Origin: Gavia stellata
Lineage: Eukaryota; Chordata; Aves; Gaviiformes; Gaviidae
Direction: 5' to 3'
DNA: 64,000 nucleotides
NCBI RefSeq assembly: GCF_030936135.1
Contig: NC_082611.1
Coordinates: 11,113,001 to 11,177,000, forward strand
The notes beneath the pieces are model-generated. The model searched no databases. It was not told the origin of the DNA and saw only the letters and a list, made by a program, of their open reading frames with translations. This document shows, in pieces, positions 1 to 43,212 of this stretch. Each line of letters opens with the position of its first letter. Within the stretch, counting starts at the first letter, position 1. Position numbers and translations under genes: made by a program.

Positions 1-536
1 GTGCAGTGAGCATCCAGACCTTGCTAGGGTTTTTTTTTAGTTGGGTATGGGTTTTCTTTTGGTTAGTTTTTTTGGTTTTTTTGTACTGGCTGATATGCTA
101 AACTGGAGCAGTTCTTTGCCAAATGCCCTTATTTTATGGCTACTGCATTTGTTTGGGCAAAATGTTGACATAACAGTTAAAGACAACACATGCTGTGGCA
201 GAGCTGTTTCAAACATCAGTAACCGTGAGTTTTGTTATTATCCCATCTCGATCATCTTTGTGCATCTTTTTCAAGGAAAACAGTAATTTCAATTAGCAGT
301 CTTAGAGCAAGTTCCTTCCATGGATTAAACCTGCATTGCTCTGACAGCGGAACAGCTTGCTCTGATTTTTATCAGCAACAGGTCTAGCTTGCAGTGGTTT
401 TTTTTTTCTTGTCCTTGAGTGTAAATATTGTTAAAATACAGTGTCTGTGCTGTGAAGAGTTGTGGTAGCTGTTGGTGTGTGTAATTAAAGCTGACAGGCT
501 GTATGCCTCTAACAGGAAGGAGCCGTGGCCACCATT

Positions 537-568
537 AGGGCTTGTGATACACTCAGAGCACAAGCCCT
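537..568. repeat. Perfect 10-bp stem-loop in BMERB1 intron 2
   Basis: AGGGCTTGTG at 537-546 pairs fully with CACAAGCCCT at 559-568, leaving a 12-nt loop. No U-tract or other sign of a defined RNA gene was seen. It may be a chance hairpin. Confidence 0.5.
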
Positions 569-3506
569 CTAGCTTATTTCCTTTATTTTTATTATTTTTT
601 TAAAAGCACAACTACAATGTACTTTGTCCTAGCTTTAGGATCTGGCTACATGTGAATAAAAACATCAGTCATACAGACAGACAGTGAGAAGAATGAACCA
701 TTACTTTTAAAAACATAGTTAGAGATGTAAGCTGTGGCTGGATGTGTAAGTGATATGGAATTATTTCATCGTGTTCATGCTTTTATAAGAACTAACAAAA
801 GCCCAATTTAACTCAAGAGAATTTCTACTCTGTTGCTAATAGCATGAGGGGGGAAAAAAGAGATTACAAACATACCACACATTTTCTCTATTACTACAGG
901 TATGTTTTATCCTTTTGTTATAATTGAGCTAAAAGCTAAAGCAGGTACAAGAACTAAAGAGATCTAGTTCTCATTAAAGCTGATCTTGAACTCATTGGTC
1001 TGAGCGTAGGTGTAGTACTGCTAGTTAGCAGCCACATGTTCAAAGTCGAGTCTGCCTTAAACCTGTCTGAGGTGGCTCAGTTTCCTGCAGTTGGTTGTAT
1101 AGGTCATTCATAGGGCAATCTAGTCCTGTCAGAAGAAAACAATTACTAAAATTCATGACCTACATACAGAATTCTGCTCTTGGGACACTGGCAATGCGTT
1201 ACTTCAGGAAACAACTGAAAAAAAATGAAATATGGCTACATATAAAGTCTTCCACAATATGTCCATGAATTAGAGTTTATGCAATTTGCTTAGTTAAACA
1301 GATATAAAACTTGGACCACTGAGGTAACCGTGAGTTGTGCTGTTAATCTCAGCAAGAGGTCATTAAAACACATTTGTCATTAAAAGACCTTTGTCATTGA
1401 AGACAAATGCAGCCAAGCCCCTCTGTCAGTGTAAACCATCCAGAATGAAAGGCAGTAAAGAACAGGTGCTGCTATATTACTTGGGCATCACTAGCAACAT
1501 ACCTCTCACTTGTCAGGAATAAAATGTAAAAACATTTTTAAAAATGAGATAAAGTTAAAATGACAATTTTTTGGACTCCTAAAAGCTATTAAGGGAAGCA
1601 TGTTCAAATTATGGAGGCCTTTGTGAGTGAGAGAGGCTGCTTTTTCTTTCACACTTCATGAGCCGGTATGAAGAACTTGCCTGTTGTAAATGGGCTTAGA
1701 AAGATGGGAAGCCTACACAGGGCTTGAAAAATCATGATCAGTGCAGTCTTGGTTTGTAAGTAGAGTCCCAATGCAGAGATGGATGCTATCTCACCATTTC
1801 ATTCAGTGGTGTTAACAAACTGAATTTAACTGCCTCAAGGATTAATGAGCAGTGTCAGGATATTCTGCCACAGAGAAGGAAGCAGTCGGGCTAGAAAGCT
1901 GTGTGAATATCCCTGGAAAAGTGGTCATCTTGGCCCACTGCTAGTGAAGGAATAAGAGGGTCTGTGGCAGTGGCACATACCTCAGTCCCTCTTCCTGCAG
2001 ACAGCAGCAGCAGTAACAAGCTTGTCTTTCCATGGCTTAAAAGGACAAAAAAATGGAGCCATCTCTGGCAGTTGCTGCCTCTGTCACCTGCCTGCTTTGC
2101 TAATACGTACGGCCAAACCTAGTGGAGACTCTGATGCCCAGAAGAGCTTTCCTCACTCAGCCAGTGAGCAGCTGGGGAGTGCTCTTGGGTAGCTCTAGGC
2201 AGAGTGTGTTTGTATGATATCTAATGCAGGAAGAGTACTGTTGCACGGAATGAATGTCAGTTATATTCCCTTTTCAATAAGCAAGCTCCCCTGTGTTAAA
2301 TTCCTTACTCAAACACCTGCAAGACAATACAGAGTAAAGAGCGTGATGAGTGTGACCATGGGAGAAATGAAAAGAACAGACTGGATACAAGAACAAAAAG
2401 AGCAAGTGAAGAACATGCAATATGATGACAAGCAGATGTCTGACATGGCTCTTATTCACTGGGACAGTTTATTTCGATGTTTGTTTTATACAGAAAATGT
2501 CAAGAGAAGTGCAGGGTTCAATGATGAGGATTCTTCCAGATTAAATTTATGTGTAAGCCAATAACCAAGTAGTTATTTGACTACCAGGAGCAGGTGTGAC
2601 AAAACCTTTCCTGTTTACTTTATTTGTACCACTAGAGCATTGTTAAAGGTCAGTATCACTATTACCAGTAATTATTTCCAAACATGTCTAAGCAGTGATT
2701 CTGGGCTGAAATCTTCTGGGATGATACTCAAAGACAGATGTCGGTGCTGTTTGAGGGTGAGGCTTTCAAATTCTGGCAGTGCAAGTCAGGGCACTGAAAT
2801 TAACCTCCAGGTATAAGGGTTAAAGTACCAGTCCTATCATTGTACTTTAAAGGGAAAAGAGAGCAAGTGAGTTTTTTCAGGCTACTGTAGCTTCATTAAT
2901 GCCAAGGGTCTGGGTTCAGCAGGTTTTAGATCTACTGAGGTTCTTGGCCTGTCAGCAAAGGCGCTAGTTTCTGACCTCAGGTACTCACAGACAGGTGGGA
3001 CTTCAAAATAATATACTACTTATTAATAAAGTCCTGGTCTTCTACATTCAGTGATTTAGGAACATAAACCTTATTGACTTCATGATCAGAACTGGATTAA
3101 TATTCCTTAACCTTCAGTGAGGCTCCTAAGCCTGACCCTTTTGGCAGTTTTGAAAATCTCTCTTGGAGTATTGCTATTTAATTTGATACATTGAAAATGT
3201 GTTTTGTGTTCATAACTTAATGGCTTCCATTTAACAAATGTCAAATCTTTGCTGCTATTAGACCAAAACACAGCGTGCTCTCTTGTGACATGAACTGTCT
3301 AAGTCAACTAATGAAGTGAGGAATAAAGCCTGAATTAGGTTAGACTGTGGAAGCTCCAAATCCCCTATCTGTTGATATTTTCTTCAGACAAATATCCTTC
3401 CCACAAAGGATTGAAGTCAGGTATAAAAATATGCTCCATAGACACATACTTTGCTAAAGTTTCCTTTTCTAAGTAATAGAACCCTTTTACGTCTTCTGCA
3501 AATCAT

Positions 3507-3538
3507 GCTGAATAAAAAAGGTGCTGAATAAAAAAAGG
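3507..3538. repeat. Short tandem duplication, 2 x about 16 bp
   Basis: TGCTGAATAAAAAAGG occurs twice in a row, with one extra A in the second copy. This is typical of replication slippage, and lies about 180 bp downstream of BMERB1 exon 2 on the transcribed strand. Confidence 0.7.
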
Positions 3539-3716
3539 TAATTTCCTTTGCAACTACAAAAATCATTTCCCAATGGCATTTTGCAAGCATTCACCTAACT
3601 GAGATGCTCTTTATCTTTCTTCCTTTTAAAATGTCAAGCAGATAAGTCTTCTAAATAGCATTCTTCCCTATTTTGATTAATTTTGCATAGTGTTTTCTCA
3701 GAAGTATTGATACTTA

Positions 3717-32950
<29,234 letters not shown>

Positions 32951-35900
32951 TTGGATGGGCAGACTGACCTTCACGACAGTGCAGCTCAGACCCCCTGGCT
33001 AGCTGGTTTTGTCTGTCCCCATCCCTTCACCTGCGGTGTGCCCTCCCATTGCATAGCCGAAGCGACTCGGGCAAGCGAGTTAGTAAATACGCTCACTGCC
33101 AGGGCATGGGAGGACTGTCCTTCTTGTGGCCAGTGCAGCACTGAGCACATCTTCTGGCCTGAGCAGCTGGGGAATAATGGTAAAATCCACAGCCACTCAT
33201 GGCTTTTGCAGTCTAGCACATCTCAGGTTGCTTTGGCTTTCCTGAAAGTCCTGCACTGAATGGAATAACACTCATTCCAGCATCATGTTGGCAAAAGCCG
33301 GGGGACAGCACCCAAGCAAGTGATGGGATTTTGTATTTCTCATAACCATATGTATTTTTCATAAGCATGCAGCTTTGCTGCTTATGCAGCCTGCTGGGAT
33401 TAGAAGAGAAGGAAATGACTATGCAGAAAGCACAAGTGTGGTGATAATTATTGTTGGTATTATTATTAATTTTTTCTTTTATTGTAGGGGAGGTTATATG
33501 GATAAAATCCCTGAACAGCATTTTACAGTTGGAGAGTACCTTTCCTAGTGAAATCCCATTGCACTTTACTGCGTGTCGTATGATTTCTGATGTAAAGACA
33601 AAGAAGCAGGAATTAGGCAGGTTCTCCAGTGCCCTACAGCAAATCGGGGTTTTAGCACTCCTTGCCTAATTTATTTGAAGATTCAGGGGGTATTGGTAAT
33701 GCCGAACACATACTGAGTGCATGAAAGCTTGTTTGTTTGTCACCTACCTTTGCCTACAAACTTTGCCTTGCCCCTCAATCATACACTTCAGAAGTACTAC
33801 CTCTATATTCAGTCGTGTACTTACTTACTAATTGGACTGACGTACATTGCTGCTACTCATGAACAATTTTGTTTGGGGGGTGCTTCACATGTTGGAGGAG
33901 AGAAAACCTCCACATCGGTTTTAAAATTGTAACACTGAAAATCTGTTATCACTTCTCTGCTTTTTCTGAGAATTGGAATTAGCTAACAAATTAAAATGAG
34001 TTGGACAATGTTTTAAGAGGTCTTCAGGGCACTCTGATTTTGATCCGTCAGCTGTGCTCCCCAGGGATGTGCCATTATTTGAGCACCAGACATGCTGGAA
34101 GAGCTCTTGTTGACTGTGCAATGCTCCATCCTTGCTGGTTTTGGCCTTTAGAGATGGAGCCCAAACAGAGCTGTGAGTCAAGCAGAAAAGCTGGTGGCAA
34201 CACTCTGCACAGCTGATTTTGGGTGACAGTGCAGCTGCCTGCTGGGGTGGGTTGGACTGACTCACTTGTAGAAGTGAGGAACACAAGTGTGGGAGGAACA
34301 TAAGAGCCCATCTGGGATCTGGATGAGAGTTGGACTAAGGGAAACAGGCTGATTAGGGAGAAGGGCCAGTTTTTGGTGGATCTGAGGACTATTTAGTGTC
34401 AATCCATCCCTTCAAGTTTTTTAGGTAATTATAATCCAAGTGCATTGTTTAGGAGATGAAGGAATGATCCTAGAAATGGCTGAATATTTAAAGCTCTGCA
34501 TTTGTTAGTATGGGAGAAAAACACCCACTAACTAGAAACTTGGATGCACAGAGTTTACTTACATAAAGCAAAGAATGTATAAGGTGATTTATTGTAACTA
34601 GGAAGTTTTCATCTGCCCATTTTGAAAAAGTCACAAAATCCAGTAAGGGCCCAGTCCTGCAGACTGTTAAACGTAAGAGCCGGTATGTGGAAGCCATCCT
34701 GCTGAGTTCATTTGCACAAAAGGTTTTGCAAGACTTAAGTATGTACCAATTGTTTTGCTAATGTTCTAGGATTAGCATTTTTGCTATTGTGACTTTGGAG
34801 CATTGTCACTGCTGCATTTGCAAGTGGAATTAAATTTCTCCCCTACTGATGATGTCCTTCACTGCACCTCAGCAATATATATGAATTCCTCTAGTCACAA
34901 AGATTGGTTTTCTTCTGCTGAAAGCACTGTTAAGGAAGAAAATATAAAAATTCAGGTCTCTTCTCACTGCTCGTAAGATAATGCCTGGTATAAAAACAGA
35001 GGTGCATTTTGCTTTTGCAGTCATTTCCCCTGACTGCTTTAGTTCCCATTTCTCAATCAAGTCCTGCCATCAGGAGCTATAGCTGGTCAGTGGCAGTTGG
35101 CAAATCCACTCTCCTGTCTATTGCTCTTTGGCCTCCATTAGACATCACCGATGTCCCATGGCAGACATGACACTATATATAACAACGGGCACACTTTACC
35201 CAGCAAAAATCCCTAATGGCAGTATGGCTTGTAAATCTGCTGGGGAAAAATGGTCTTTGCTTTGATGGAGCTTCTCAAGCATCTTAGATTTCTCAGCTTT
35301 AAGTTCTCAGATCTCTCTTGTCTTTATGGGCACATCTAGTGTATTGAAAGGGTTTTCTAAAGCTGCTTAGTGGGTCTGGGGCAGGCTGCAGTGAAGGTAA
35401 AAGTCAGGGTCATTCTTTGTCAGACAGTATAGTCATTCCAACACAAAAATAACAGAAAGTGTTAAAATTCTGCCCAGGTTTTTCATTGATTTATCATTAT
35501 AATAACCTGCAACTCAGCTGATGAAACAAAATTAAGTGGATTATGCACAGTAACTCCATTTTGTATGCATAAATGCCCAGATCCGTATCTAGAAGGGACA
35601 GAATGGGCACTGTGCTCATGTAAGTTGACTACTTGCATAACACAAGTTGTGGGACTCCTGCGAATCTGTCCTGTAATATTTTTTTAAACACCAAGTCTTG
35701 ATTCAGAACATTTCTGTGTTGGAGGAGTTGCCATAATTCCTTAATATTTGATGTCATGGTTAATCTTACTTCCTCTTGAATCTTCATCCCTTAGCTCTTA
35801 GGGTCCTCTGTAGTTCCAGGTCTTTAGAATTTCCCCAGTTACTCCTGGTACCCTGTGCAACCTCTGACCCTACATTCCATAAGCTGTTTCAGCAGTGCGT

Positions 35901-36843
35901 TAGGAGCCTGGGGAGGTGTCAGCCTCCAGACATTCACACTACAGCCTCTCTGCCACCTCCTGATCTCACTTGCCAGGCATGTGCATGGCACAAAAGTGTC
36001 CTGGCACAGGTGAAAGGTTGTGATAAAGCATTAAAGGAAAATGTTTGTCTGTTGGCAAACCTGATAGTCACAGATTTTAGAAGGCACACACTTAGCTTCA
36101 TGACACTTCCTCCCTTGCATGATCCTATGCAGCAGACTTGCTGTGGGATGAAGACAAAGAGGGCCACAATTACGCTAAAGAATCTACACAAGCCCTTAAC
36201 ACAATAGGGTTGTTGTAGGGCACCATTCACATAAAATAATCCCTGCAATAATGGGGTTTATCTGTGCTTGAAATTCAGCCAACTCATGACTTTTTCAAGG
36301 ACCCAACTTCATCCTATGACGTGGGTAGAAATAGGAGTGTCATAACCTAGCACAGGGGTTGTTTGAGGCTGCTGCAGCCAGAATCCCCGCTACATACTGG
36401 TATGCCACATGGCCAGGGTGAGCACTGTGGGTAAACAGACAAAGCTTCACTCAGCACAGTGCTTACCAATGAATGAGGATCTGTGCAGCTCTGGGGCTAC
36501 AGCCACATCATGTGATATGGTGGCAGCGTGCTGTCCTGGGAGCTGTAGTGGTAAATCTGTACCTTCTATTTCACCTTTTCCGAAATCATTATGACCAGTC
36601 TCTATAGACAGCTTTACATAGTGGGGGAAAATGCTTCCAATCTGTTAGTGTCCCTAGCCTGTGTCATAACACAGTATAAGCTTGTCTGAGTAAATAGGAT
36701 CTTACTGTATTATGAATTCAAGTTATCACAGAAAATCAGGTCGGTGTCATTCTAAGTGTATTTCATACACATTTGTATTATCACTCTCCCTGAAAGATCT
36801 GTATTAGACCAGAGTAAATCTCATTTGCTTTTCAAAGAGTCAT

Positions 36844-36862
36844 AATTAAATATGATTTAATT
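36844..36862. repeat. Short AT-rich inverted repeat
   Basis: AATTAAAT and ATTTAATT flank a 3-nt centre. The structure is weak and may be compositional. Confidence 0.4.
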
Positions 36863-39800
36863 AAAAAGAGGGGATAGCTGAAAATTACCAGAAGATCCTT
36901 GATACAGAAAATACTTTCTTGCTGTAAGCTTCCACCTTCAATTTCGTGCTAGCATAAAAGAGTTCTCAGAAGCCTGGGCTCTACCATTCTGCACTTGAAA
37001 GAGGATCTGCTGTAGCACAACTTGTGCAGTATGAGGGCCTGGATTCATAAGCCAACGCATGTCCTTATTATATTGTTACCTTTTTTATGAATCCTAGCTC
37101 ATGTTTAGTTACTGTCCTTTTTATACTTATTTCTTTATTCAGAGTTACAGCCTTTCCATATATTAACCATTCCTTTAAAAATATTTTATAGCTGAAGTAA
37201 CTTCATAAATAATTCACAACAGTTGCAGTAAAGTAACTAGGATGTTGGTCCTTTTCCACAGCTACCCTACATATCTATCAGGATAGAAAGTGCATCTATA
37301 GCTCAAAAGCAGTCTGTATTGCAGGCAAGCAAGGCATTCTAATGAGCTTGTTAAAAGGCAAATGAGATGCCTTGAATTTAATGTCATGAGTCTGAGGTAT
37401 GACAGTGATCCAAATATTTGAGTGTTCATAAGTATTTCTACCCGAGCACCTATTAAATGTCATCTTATTCTGATTTTTTTTTTTTAATAATGTTTCCATG
37501 TGAAATATTTTATTAATGTAGTGCTGGTTTCTATGTGTTATTAACTTCCATCAAACATGCACCCAGAAAAAAATTGACTATGTATTCAACTTACTATTTC
37601 TCCAAAGCTGAATTTCTAGTAGACCTGTGGAAGAAAAAGACGAGCATTTAATGGCAAATTTTAGTGGATGGTGTGTCACTAATTATGTGTTGGATATGCT
37701 TCACAGGGTCTGGGTTGAACTATACTAAAGTAATTCATGTCCTAGAAACTGTTTTTCTAGGGAAATTTTCTATTTTTTAAAATCTCCGCATATTGCTGCT
37801 TATGACTTGACTTGCATGCAATAAATGTTAACTGGCAGCACTGGAGCTACAGCATTTGACTGCCTATCTCTTATCCAAATTTGCATATCTGTCCTGTAAA
37901 GTTGAGTCTTATCTAGCAAATATTTAGATAACTCTAAGGAGGAGGAGTACTTAATTGCTTTTCTATCTCAAATCAAGACAGAGCCTTGCAGAGCTCCCAA
38001 ACCACAGTCTAGGCTGGACATAGCTTGTTAAACATTTGGCCAGTTTAAAATATGGTTCAGATGAAACTGAACTGGTAAATCAATGGCCTATGCTCAGCTA
38101 TGCCAAGTTTTTAAGTGTGTTTGACAATCATGTCTGTACCTGTACTGAGCCTATTTGCAAACGTTCCTGGGAGATGAGTAATAGAGACTACTACAGCTGG
38201 CATAGTGCTTTCCACTTATTTAGCTTTATCTCACCTATTTTCAGTATAGAAGATCAGAAAACACAGCACAAATTCAGAAGATGTAGTAGCAGAAGAGACA
38301 GGGCATATATGCCTGGTAGAAAGAATGGAGACAATCTGCAGAGACCAATGGCTGTAGTTGTGACCGTAAAAGATTTCAGAAACATACTTCTCCAAACTCT
38401 TTTCCTTCCCATTTTATTTTTGTCTTAGTAAACTCTTTCTACATTCACTCTCCTTTTAAGGTAAAAATTTTACAGAAAAAGCTGTTATAGCATCTGTCAG
38501 ATATGTTACTAATACCACGGTGGTGAAGTCGTCCACGTAAGAGTCTTATTTTTGGCATTTGGAGCCAACTCCAGTGCTATGACTGGACTGACTGTTGTGC
38601 AGATGAGTCATCATTGTGCAGGTGCCTTTTGTATCAGTGACGGGTGGCCATAGCTAGATAGAAAAACAGTTGAGTTCAGTAAATTTGGATGTTGAGATAA
38701 ATTGGTCTGGGCCATTTTAGGAGACTTGCAAACACAGCAGACAATAAGTAATACTTTAGTGTGTATGTGGGCATGTCCATTTTAAAGTAATAAACATACT
38801 GTGTAAAATTTGCAAACACAGCAGCATGCATCCCCAAGCACAGCTCTCTTACGGCCCGAGCCTTTCCTCATTTCACTTAGCCCAAAATGTAAAGGTGAGT
38901 TTCTGTAAGCCTCCATTTTACCTACACAAGTTTGGATCTTACACAGAGAGCTCAAAACTCCTTACAAGCTCTGAGGCAAACAAAAAGACTGTGTCAGCAT
39001 CTTGCTGATCCATGTTCCTATGCAGTGTACATGCTCCACTACCCTGGCATGCTAACAGTCATGCCCATCACTTCTGTGGAGCATTTCACTACCCCCTTCA
39101 CTAGAACTGGAAGCCATAATGTCACAGCCCTGATTTCTGCAAACGGTTTCTTTATGACTTGAATTTCTGTCCAAATTTGGCCTTCAGTGATAGAGAACCT
39201 GTATTCCATTGTTTTTTCAACTTCTGCCCCACAACAGTAAGCAAAACACCGTATAGGTAATTGCCATATCATATCAGGTGTAATTACTACAAACACATAA
39301 TTCATTACTGTATGATGACCATTCTAAGCTAGACATTGAACTAATGCAAAAGCCTTCAGTGCCTCTGGCGTATCATGGCAAATCAGCTGCAGCTAACAGT
39401 CTTTTTACATTTTGGAGGTAAAAGTATATGATGCATGAAATGGAAGTAGCTGAACACCCTTAGTAGATAAGGTGTTTTTTACTTTACAGAGAGAGATAAG
39501 CAATGGTAAGATAAGAATACCACACGGAACCAGGCTTTGAGAGTTAGATTTCTCTATACCAGCATAGAACAAGAGAAAGGAAAAGACTAGAGGTGGAAAA
39601 AGAACTCATCAAAAAACTTGTATTTTATTTTCTAAATATTTGTGTAACGAGAGGAAGGCTGCTTTCCTGACAAATCAAAGAAGTAATAGTGTGAGGGTTT
39701 ATTCTTATGTACGCACACATTAAGTGCACATCTTACTTATAGTGAGATACTTACTTATATACTGATTCCAGGCAAGAATGTTGTAACTTAATTTACCCTG

Positions 39801-41159
39801 CCACCAAATTATACCCTATAAAAGAACACACAATTCAGAACAAAGCTGACACTTCCTCCACAGATAAAGGATCTCATGTGGTGTAGAACTTTGTGTGCAT
39901 GGTTTGTGAGTCCATATGGGCCAGACACTGTATTTATCACAGCCATCTGAGTGCTTATGCATTTTACTTCTGTTGTAACTGGATAAAGTAGAGTAACAGA
40001 ATTGGGAACAGCATATTCCCGCTCCCTCTGTATCTCTGGTGACTGAACTACTTACTAGGCTATATATTCATGCTCCCTTTTGGTCGCTCTCTGATTTAAT
40101 CAGTCTTGACAGTGTAAAATGGAGGAGGGTTACTGCATCAAGAACCCATATTTAAGGTCTTCTGGCAGAGAGGAGCGTTTGCATAGGTGTCTCATGTTAC
40201 ATCACTTGAAAAAACCCTGAGTGTGCGCACAGACTCTGACTTGCTGTCCTTTTTCTCCTGTTGTTTCACAGCCTCACTTTACAGCTGGCTTTCCCTGAAT
40301 ATAGCAAACAAAAAGGCCCGTTCTTCAGTTTCTGAAGTTCTCTCATGTACCTGCTGCTACAGCAGAGCTGTCCTTGACAATGTCTTTTCTGAACATACTC
40401 CACACCTCATTAGTCTTTTCTGGTGCTAAGACTTCTCTCAGCACAAATAACTGTAATTGTTCCTAGCATTGCATGGAGGGGAATGATGCATTTTACTATA
40501 CTCTTTGCAATGAAGTCTTGTTTTGCTATCTGGGTACATGGCGCAAGCTTTTGGGCACTGCCACGTTAAATTAATAAACTGCAAAAAAAGGGAAGGCAGT
40601 TTTTGTTAGGGTGGATGACGTTGAAGAGTATACACAACATTCATACAGATATGTAATCTGCATTCTTCGTTCTTGTTTAAAATGGATTACAGTAACTTTG
40701 ACTGGCAATAGAATGGGAATTCTTAGTGCAACTTTGAAATTAAGGAGCACAGTCTTTGGCTACTTAAGCATAGGAATATTAAGCAGAAGTAGAAAAAAAT
40801 ATTATCTATGAGGCATATGTGAAACAGTTGCTGGGATTAATCTTTGCAGCGTTACTGTCTACATTTCAAATTAGAGGTTGCACTGCAAAAAAGGGTTCAC
40901 AAAAGAACTTGAAGAATGATTTAGCAAGGGGCTGACAGAGCTCAACGTATTGTAGTTTATCCAAGGAATAAATAAAAACTTTAACAGTTTACCACTACAT
41001 GCATAGAGAAAGCTTTGCCTGCTGTACCAAGTCTTTAAATCTTGTCAGATAGGGAGAACAGTATCTTATTAGAATATTAAGGCTAGATTGATTTTGATAG
41101 GTGATAAAATTTCATTAAAATACATAAATAATTTCTTAGAGATGCAGAAGATCCTCCGT

Positions 41160-41309
41160 TATTTGAAGTCTTTGGATACCTTTCTAGAAGATGGCATGAG
41201 ACTCAACATCACTGGTTTGATTCAGGAAAAACTCTTTGCTTTGCATTATGCAAGGATTCAGACTGAATGATCTTTTTTGCCCCTGTTGGCCATGAAGTCT
41301 ATGAAACAG
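41160..41309 (+). mobile_element. Old CR1-type LINE 3' end (3' UTR fragment)
   Basis: The stretch TTTGAAGTCTTTGGATACC, then GGTTTGATTCAGGA, GGATTCAGACTGAATGATC and TGGCCATGAAGTCTATGAAA follows the order of the 3' region of amniote CR1 elements as recalled. In those elements a GGTCAGACTAGATGATC segment and a final CTATGAA motif occur. The fragment is diverged and lacks any reverse transcriptase coding, as usual for 5'-truncated CR1 copies. An open frame at 41088-41270 is accidental. The 5' boundary is approximate. Confidence 0.7.
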
Positions 41310-42754
41310 AATTTTTCAGCCTGAAACCTTTCCGTAAAGCTTCCTCCTCATTCTAAATATACAAGAAGTTACAGAAGGGAATGGAGATGGTGTCTCTCTC
41401 TCCCAGTTGTGGAATACATTACTTCCTTCAGCATCAAATCTTCTGAACCGTTTCCTTCCCAAGAGTATCCCACACAAACTACACTGAGTGTAATCTTTCA
41501 GTAAGGACCCCATTGCTAACCTCTGTTCTCTTTAAAAGTTTTTTATATGTTTTCCCTACCTGAATTCCTCAGTCCCTTCTGCAAATGTATTAATTATCTA
41601 AACAGATAATTGTATCAAAGTTTGACCTCTTTTTAATAAAAGAGAAATTAAGTCCACTGGCTTCAGCATAAGGCTTTGAAGATAGAAATTCTGTTCTGAA
41701 TTTGTTCAGAAGAGGCAGATGACAATGTATGTAACTAACCTTTAAAGGGAGTGAATAATCCCTGCTTATCTTTTACTTTGCTACTGTGTTAAGGTCTATG
41801 ACATAAAATTCAGCTTTTTGCTGTGTGTGATCCATGAGGATCCCATAAGAACTTTGCGTAAGACCTGGCTTTGTTTATATACACACTAGTTAAAGACAGA
41901 CAGAGCCCAAGAACAGCACTTAATGTTTATTAAGCATTTGCAAAAACACAGACATTTTTCAGTCAACTTGAAATTAATTATTTTAGTCAAATTCAAGTAT
42001 TTCTTGCACATCTCACTGGATTGGCACTGGCAGTAGAGGCAGCAGCACGAGCAGAAAGCATTGGCACTTACAGCAGAGAATCAGAAGGCTGAGACTGCAT
42101 AGATTTCAAAGGTTGTGCTATACAGAGACCTTAACGTATCAGATATGGTAACAAACTACAGGCAGTTTCACCTTCACTGCAGTATGAAATTGGTTATTTT
42201 ATGCTGTGTTACTGGATGGTTGTTTCTGGTGTGAAAAAGACAGAGGCCTTCTGGTGAATTTTGCAAGCCTAGAAGGATGTATTTCACATACTAGTAAGCA
42301 CAGGAGGTTCATTTGCATAAAAGATTTGCAGTAGAAAAATACATTTTGAAATTCTCATTTTATCAAATTCAGACTTTACATCTCCACAGCTATCCAGAAT
42401 AACACAAAGCTGGAACTGCACCTGATATAAATGTCTTCTCATCCCATTTGCTCTTAGAGAGGACCCGTGACATGAAAATGTCACCTGAATGCATGCCTAG
42501 AAGCTATTGGCAGTGTGTTCCCTTCTTCCTGAGTACCTATGTGAACCCTCAGTTCATCTTCCTGGTTATTGAAATCTGCATGTTCAGCTGGCAATAAGAT
42601 CACTGCAATTCTCTGAAATAGTCATAAAGCCCTTATGACTGTTTTTGAAAGGGTGGTGGAGAGACATTAGGACAAGTCTCGCCCATCTTTTTTTCTTTTT
42701 TTTAAAAAAAATTACTGAATTACTAGAAGCAGCAAACAGAAGTTTATATATGTG

Positions 42755-42818
42755 TCAAATAGGGTTGGACATCCAGAGGTCCTTTCCAACCTCAACCATT
42801 CTGTTATTCTGCGAAATT
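42755..42818 (+). mobile_element. CR1 LINE 3' terminus, short fragment
   Basis: GGGTTGGAC, then AGAGGTCCTTTCCAACCTCA, ACCATTCTG and TTATTCTGCGAAAT match the highly typical avian CR1 3' end, which runs through GGTCCCTTCCAACC to a terminal ATTCTATGA-like repeat. Only about 65 bp remain recognisable. CR1 lacks a poly-A tail and ends in such short repeats, consistent with what is seen. This supports an avian or reptilian source. Confidence 0.8.
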
Positions 42819-43188
42819 AATCTTCAAAGCCAAAAAGTTGTGAAGAAATAATGTCTTTAACAACTAAGGGGTTAAGTCCTCAGACTAAATTGACAGAGGC
42901 AGAAAATCTTTAGAAGGTGTGTTAATTTATGCACACTGAGAATTTGTCCCAATACAGCTTCACTGTTTTGCATTATGTGAGTCTGAAATGTTTGTAAGAC
43001 CAATCAGTGCTCATAATTAAAAGAAAAACAAAACATTTTTTTTATGTGAAAAGGGACTTGGGTTACTTAACTGTCAAGTACCTTAACATGAGCAACAAAG
43101 GAAGTGAAAGGATTATGCAGAATCTAGTTTCCTGAAACGTAAGAGCTACAGGCTTCCATTACATGAAAGAACTATGCTGTACATAGAA

Positions 43189-43212
43189 ATATGGAGAGAA
43201 ATATGGAGAGAA
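43189..43212. repeat. Tandem duplication, 2 x 12 bp
   Basis: ATATGGAGAGAA occurs twice in direct succession. Simple slippage repeat in intergenic DNA. Confidence 0.75.

Noticed and set aside
2214-2564. 116-codon plus-strand frame in BMERB1 intron 2
   Set aside because: No family recognised, antisense to the BMERB1 transcript, and no promoter or splice context.
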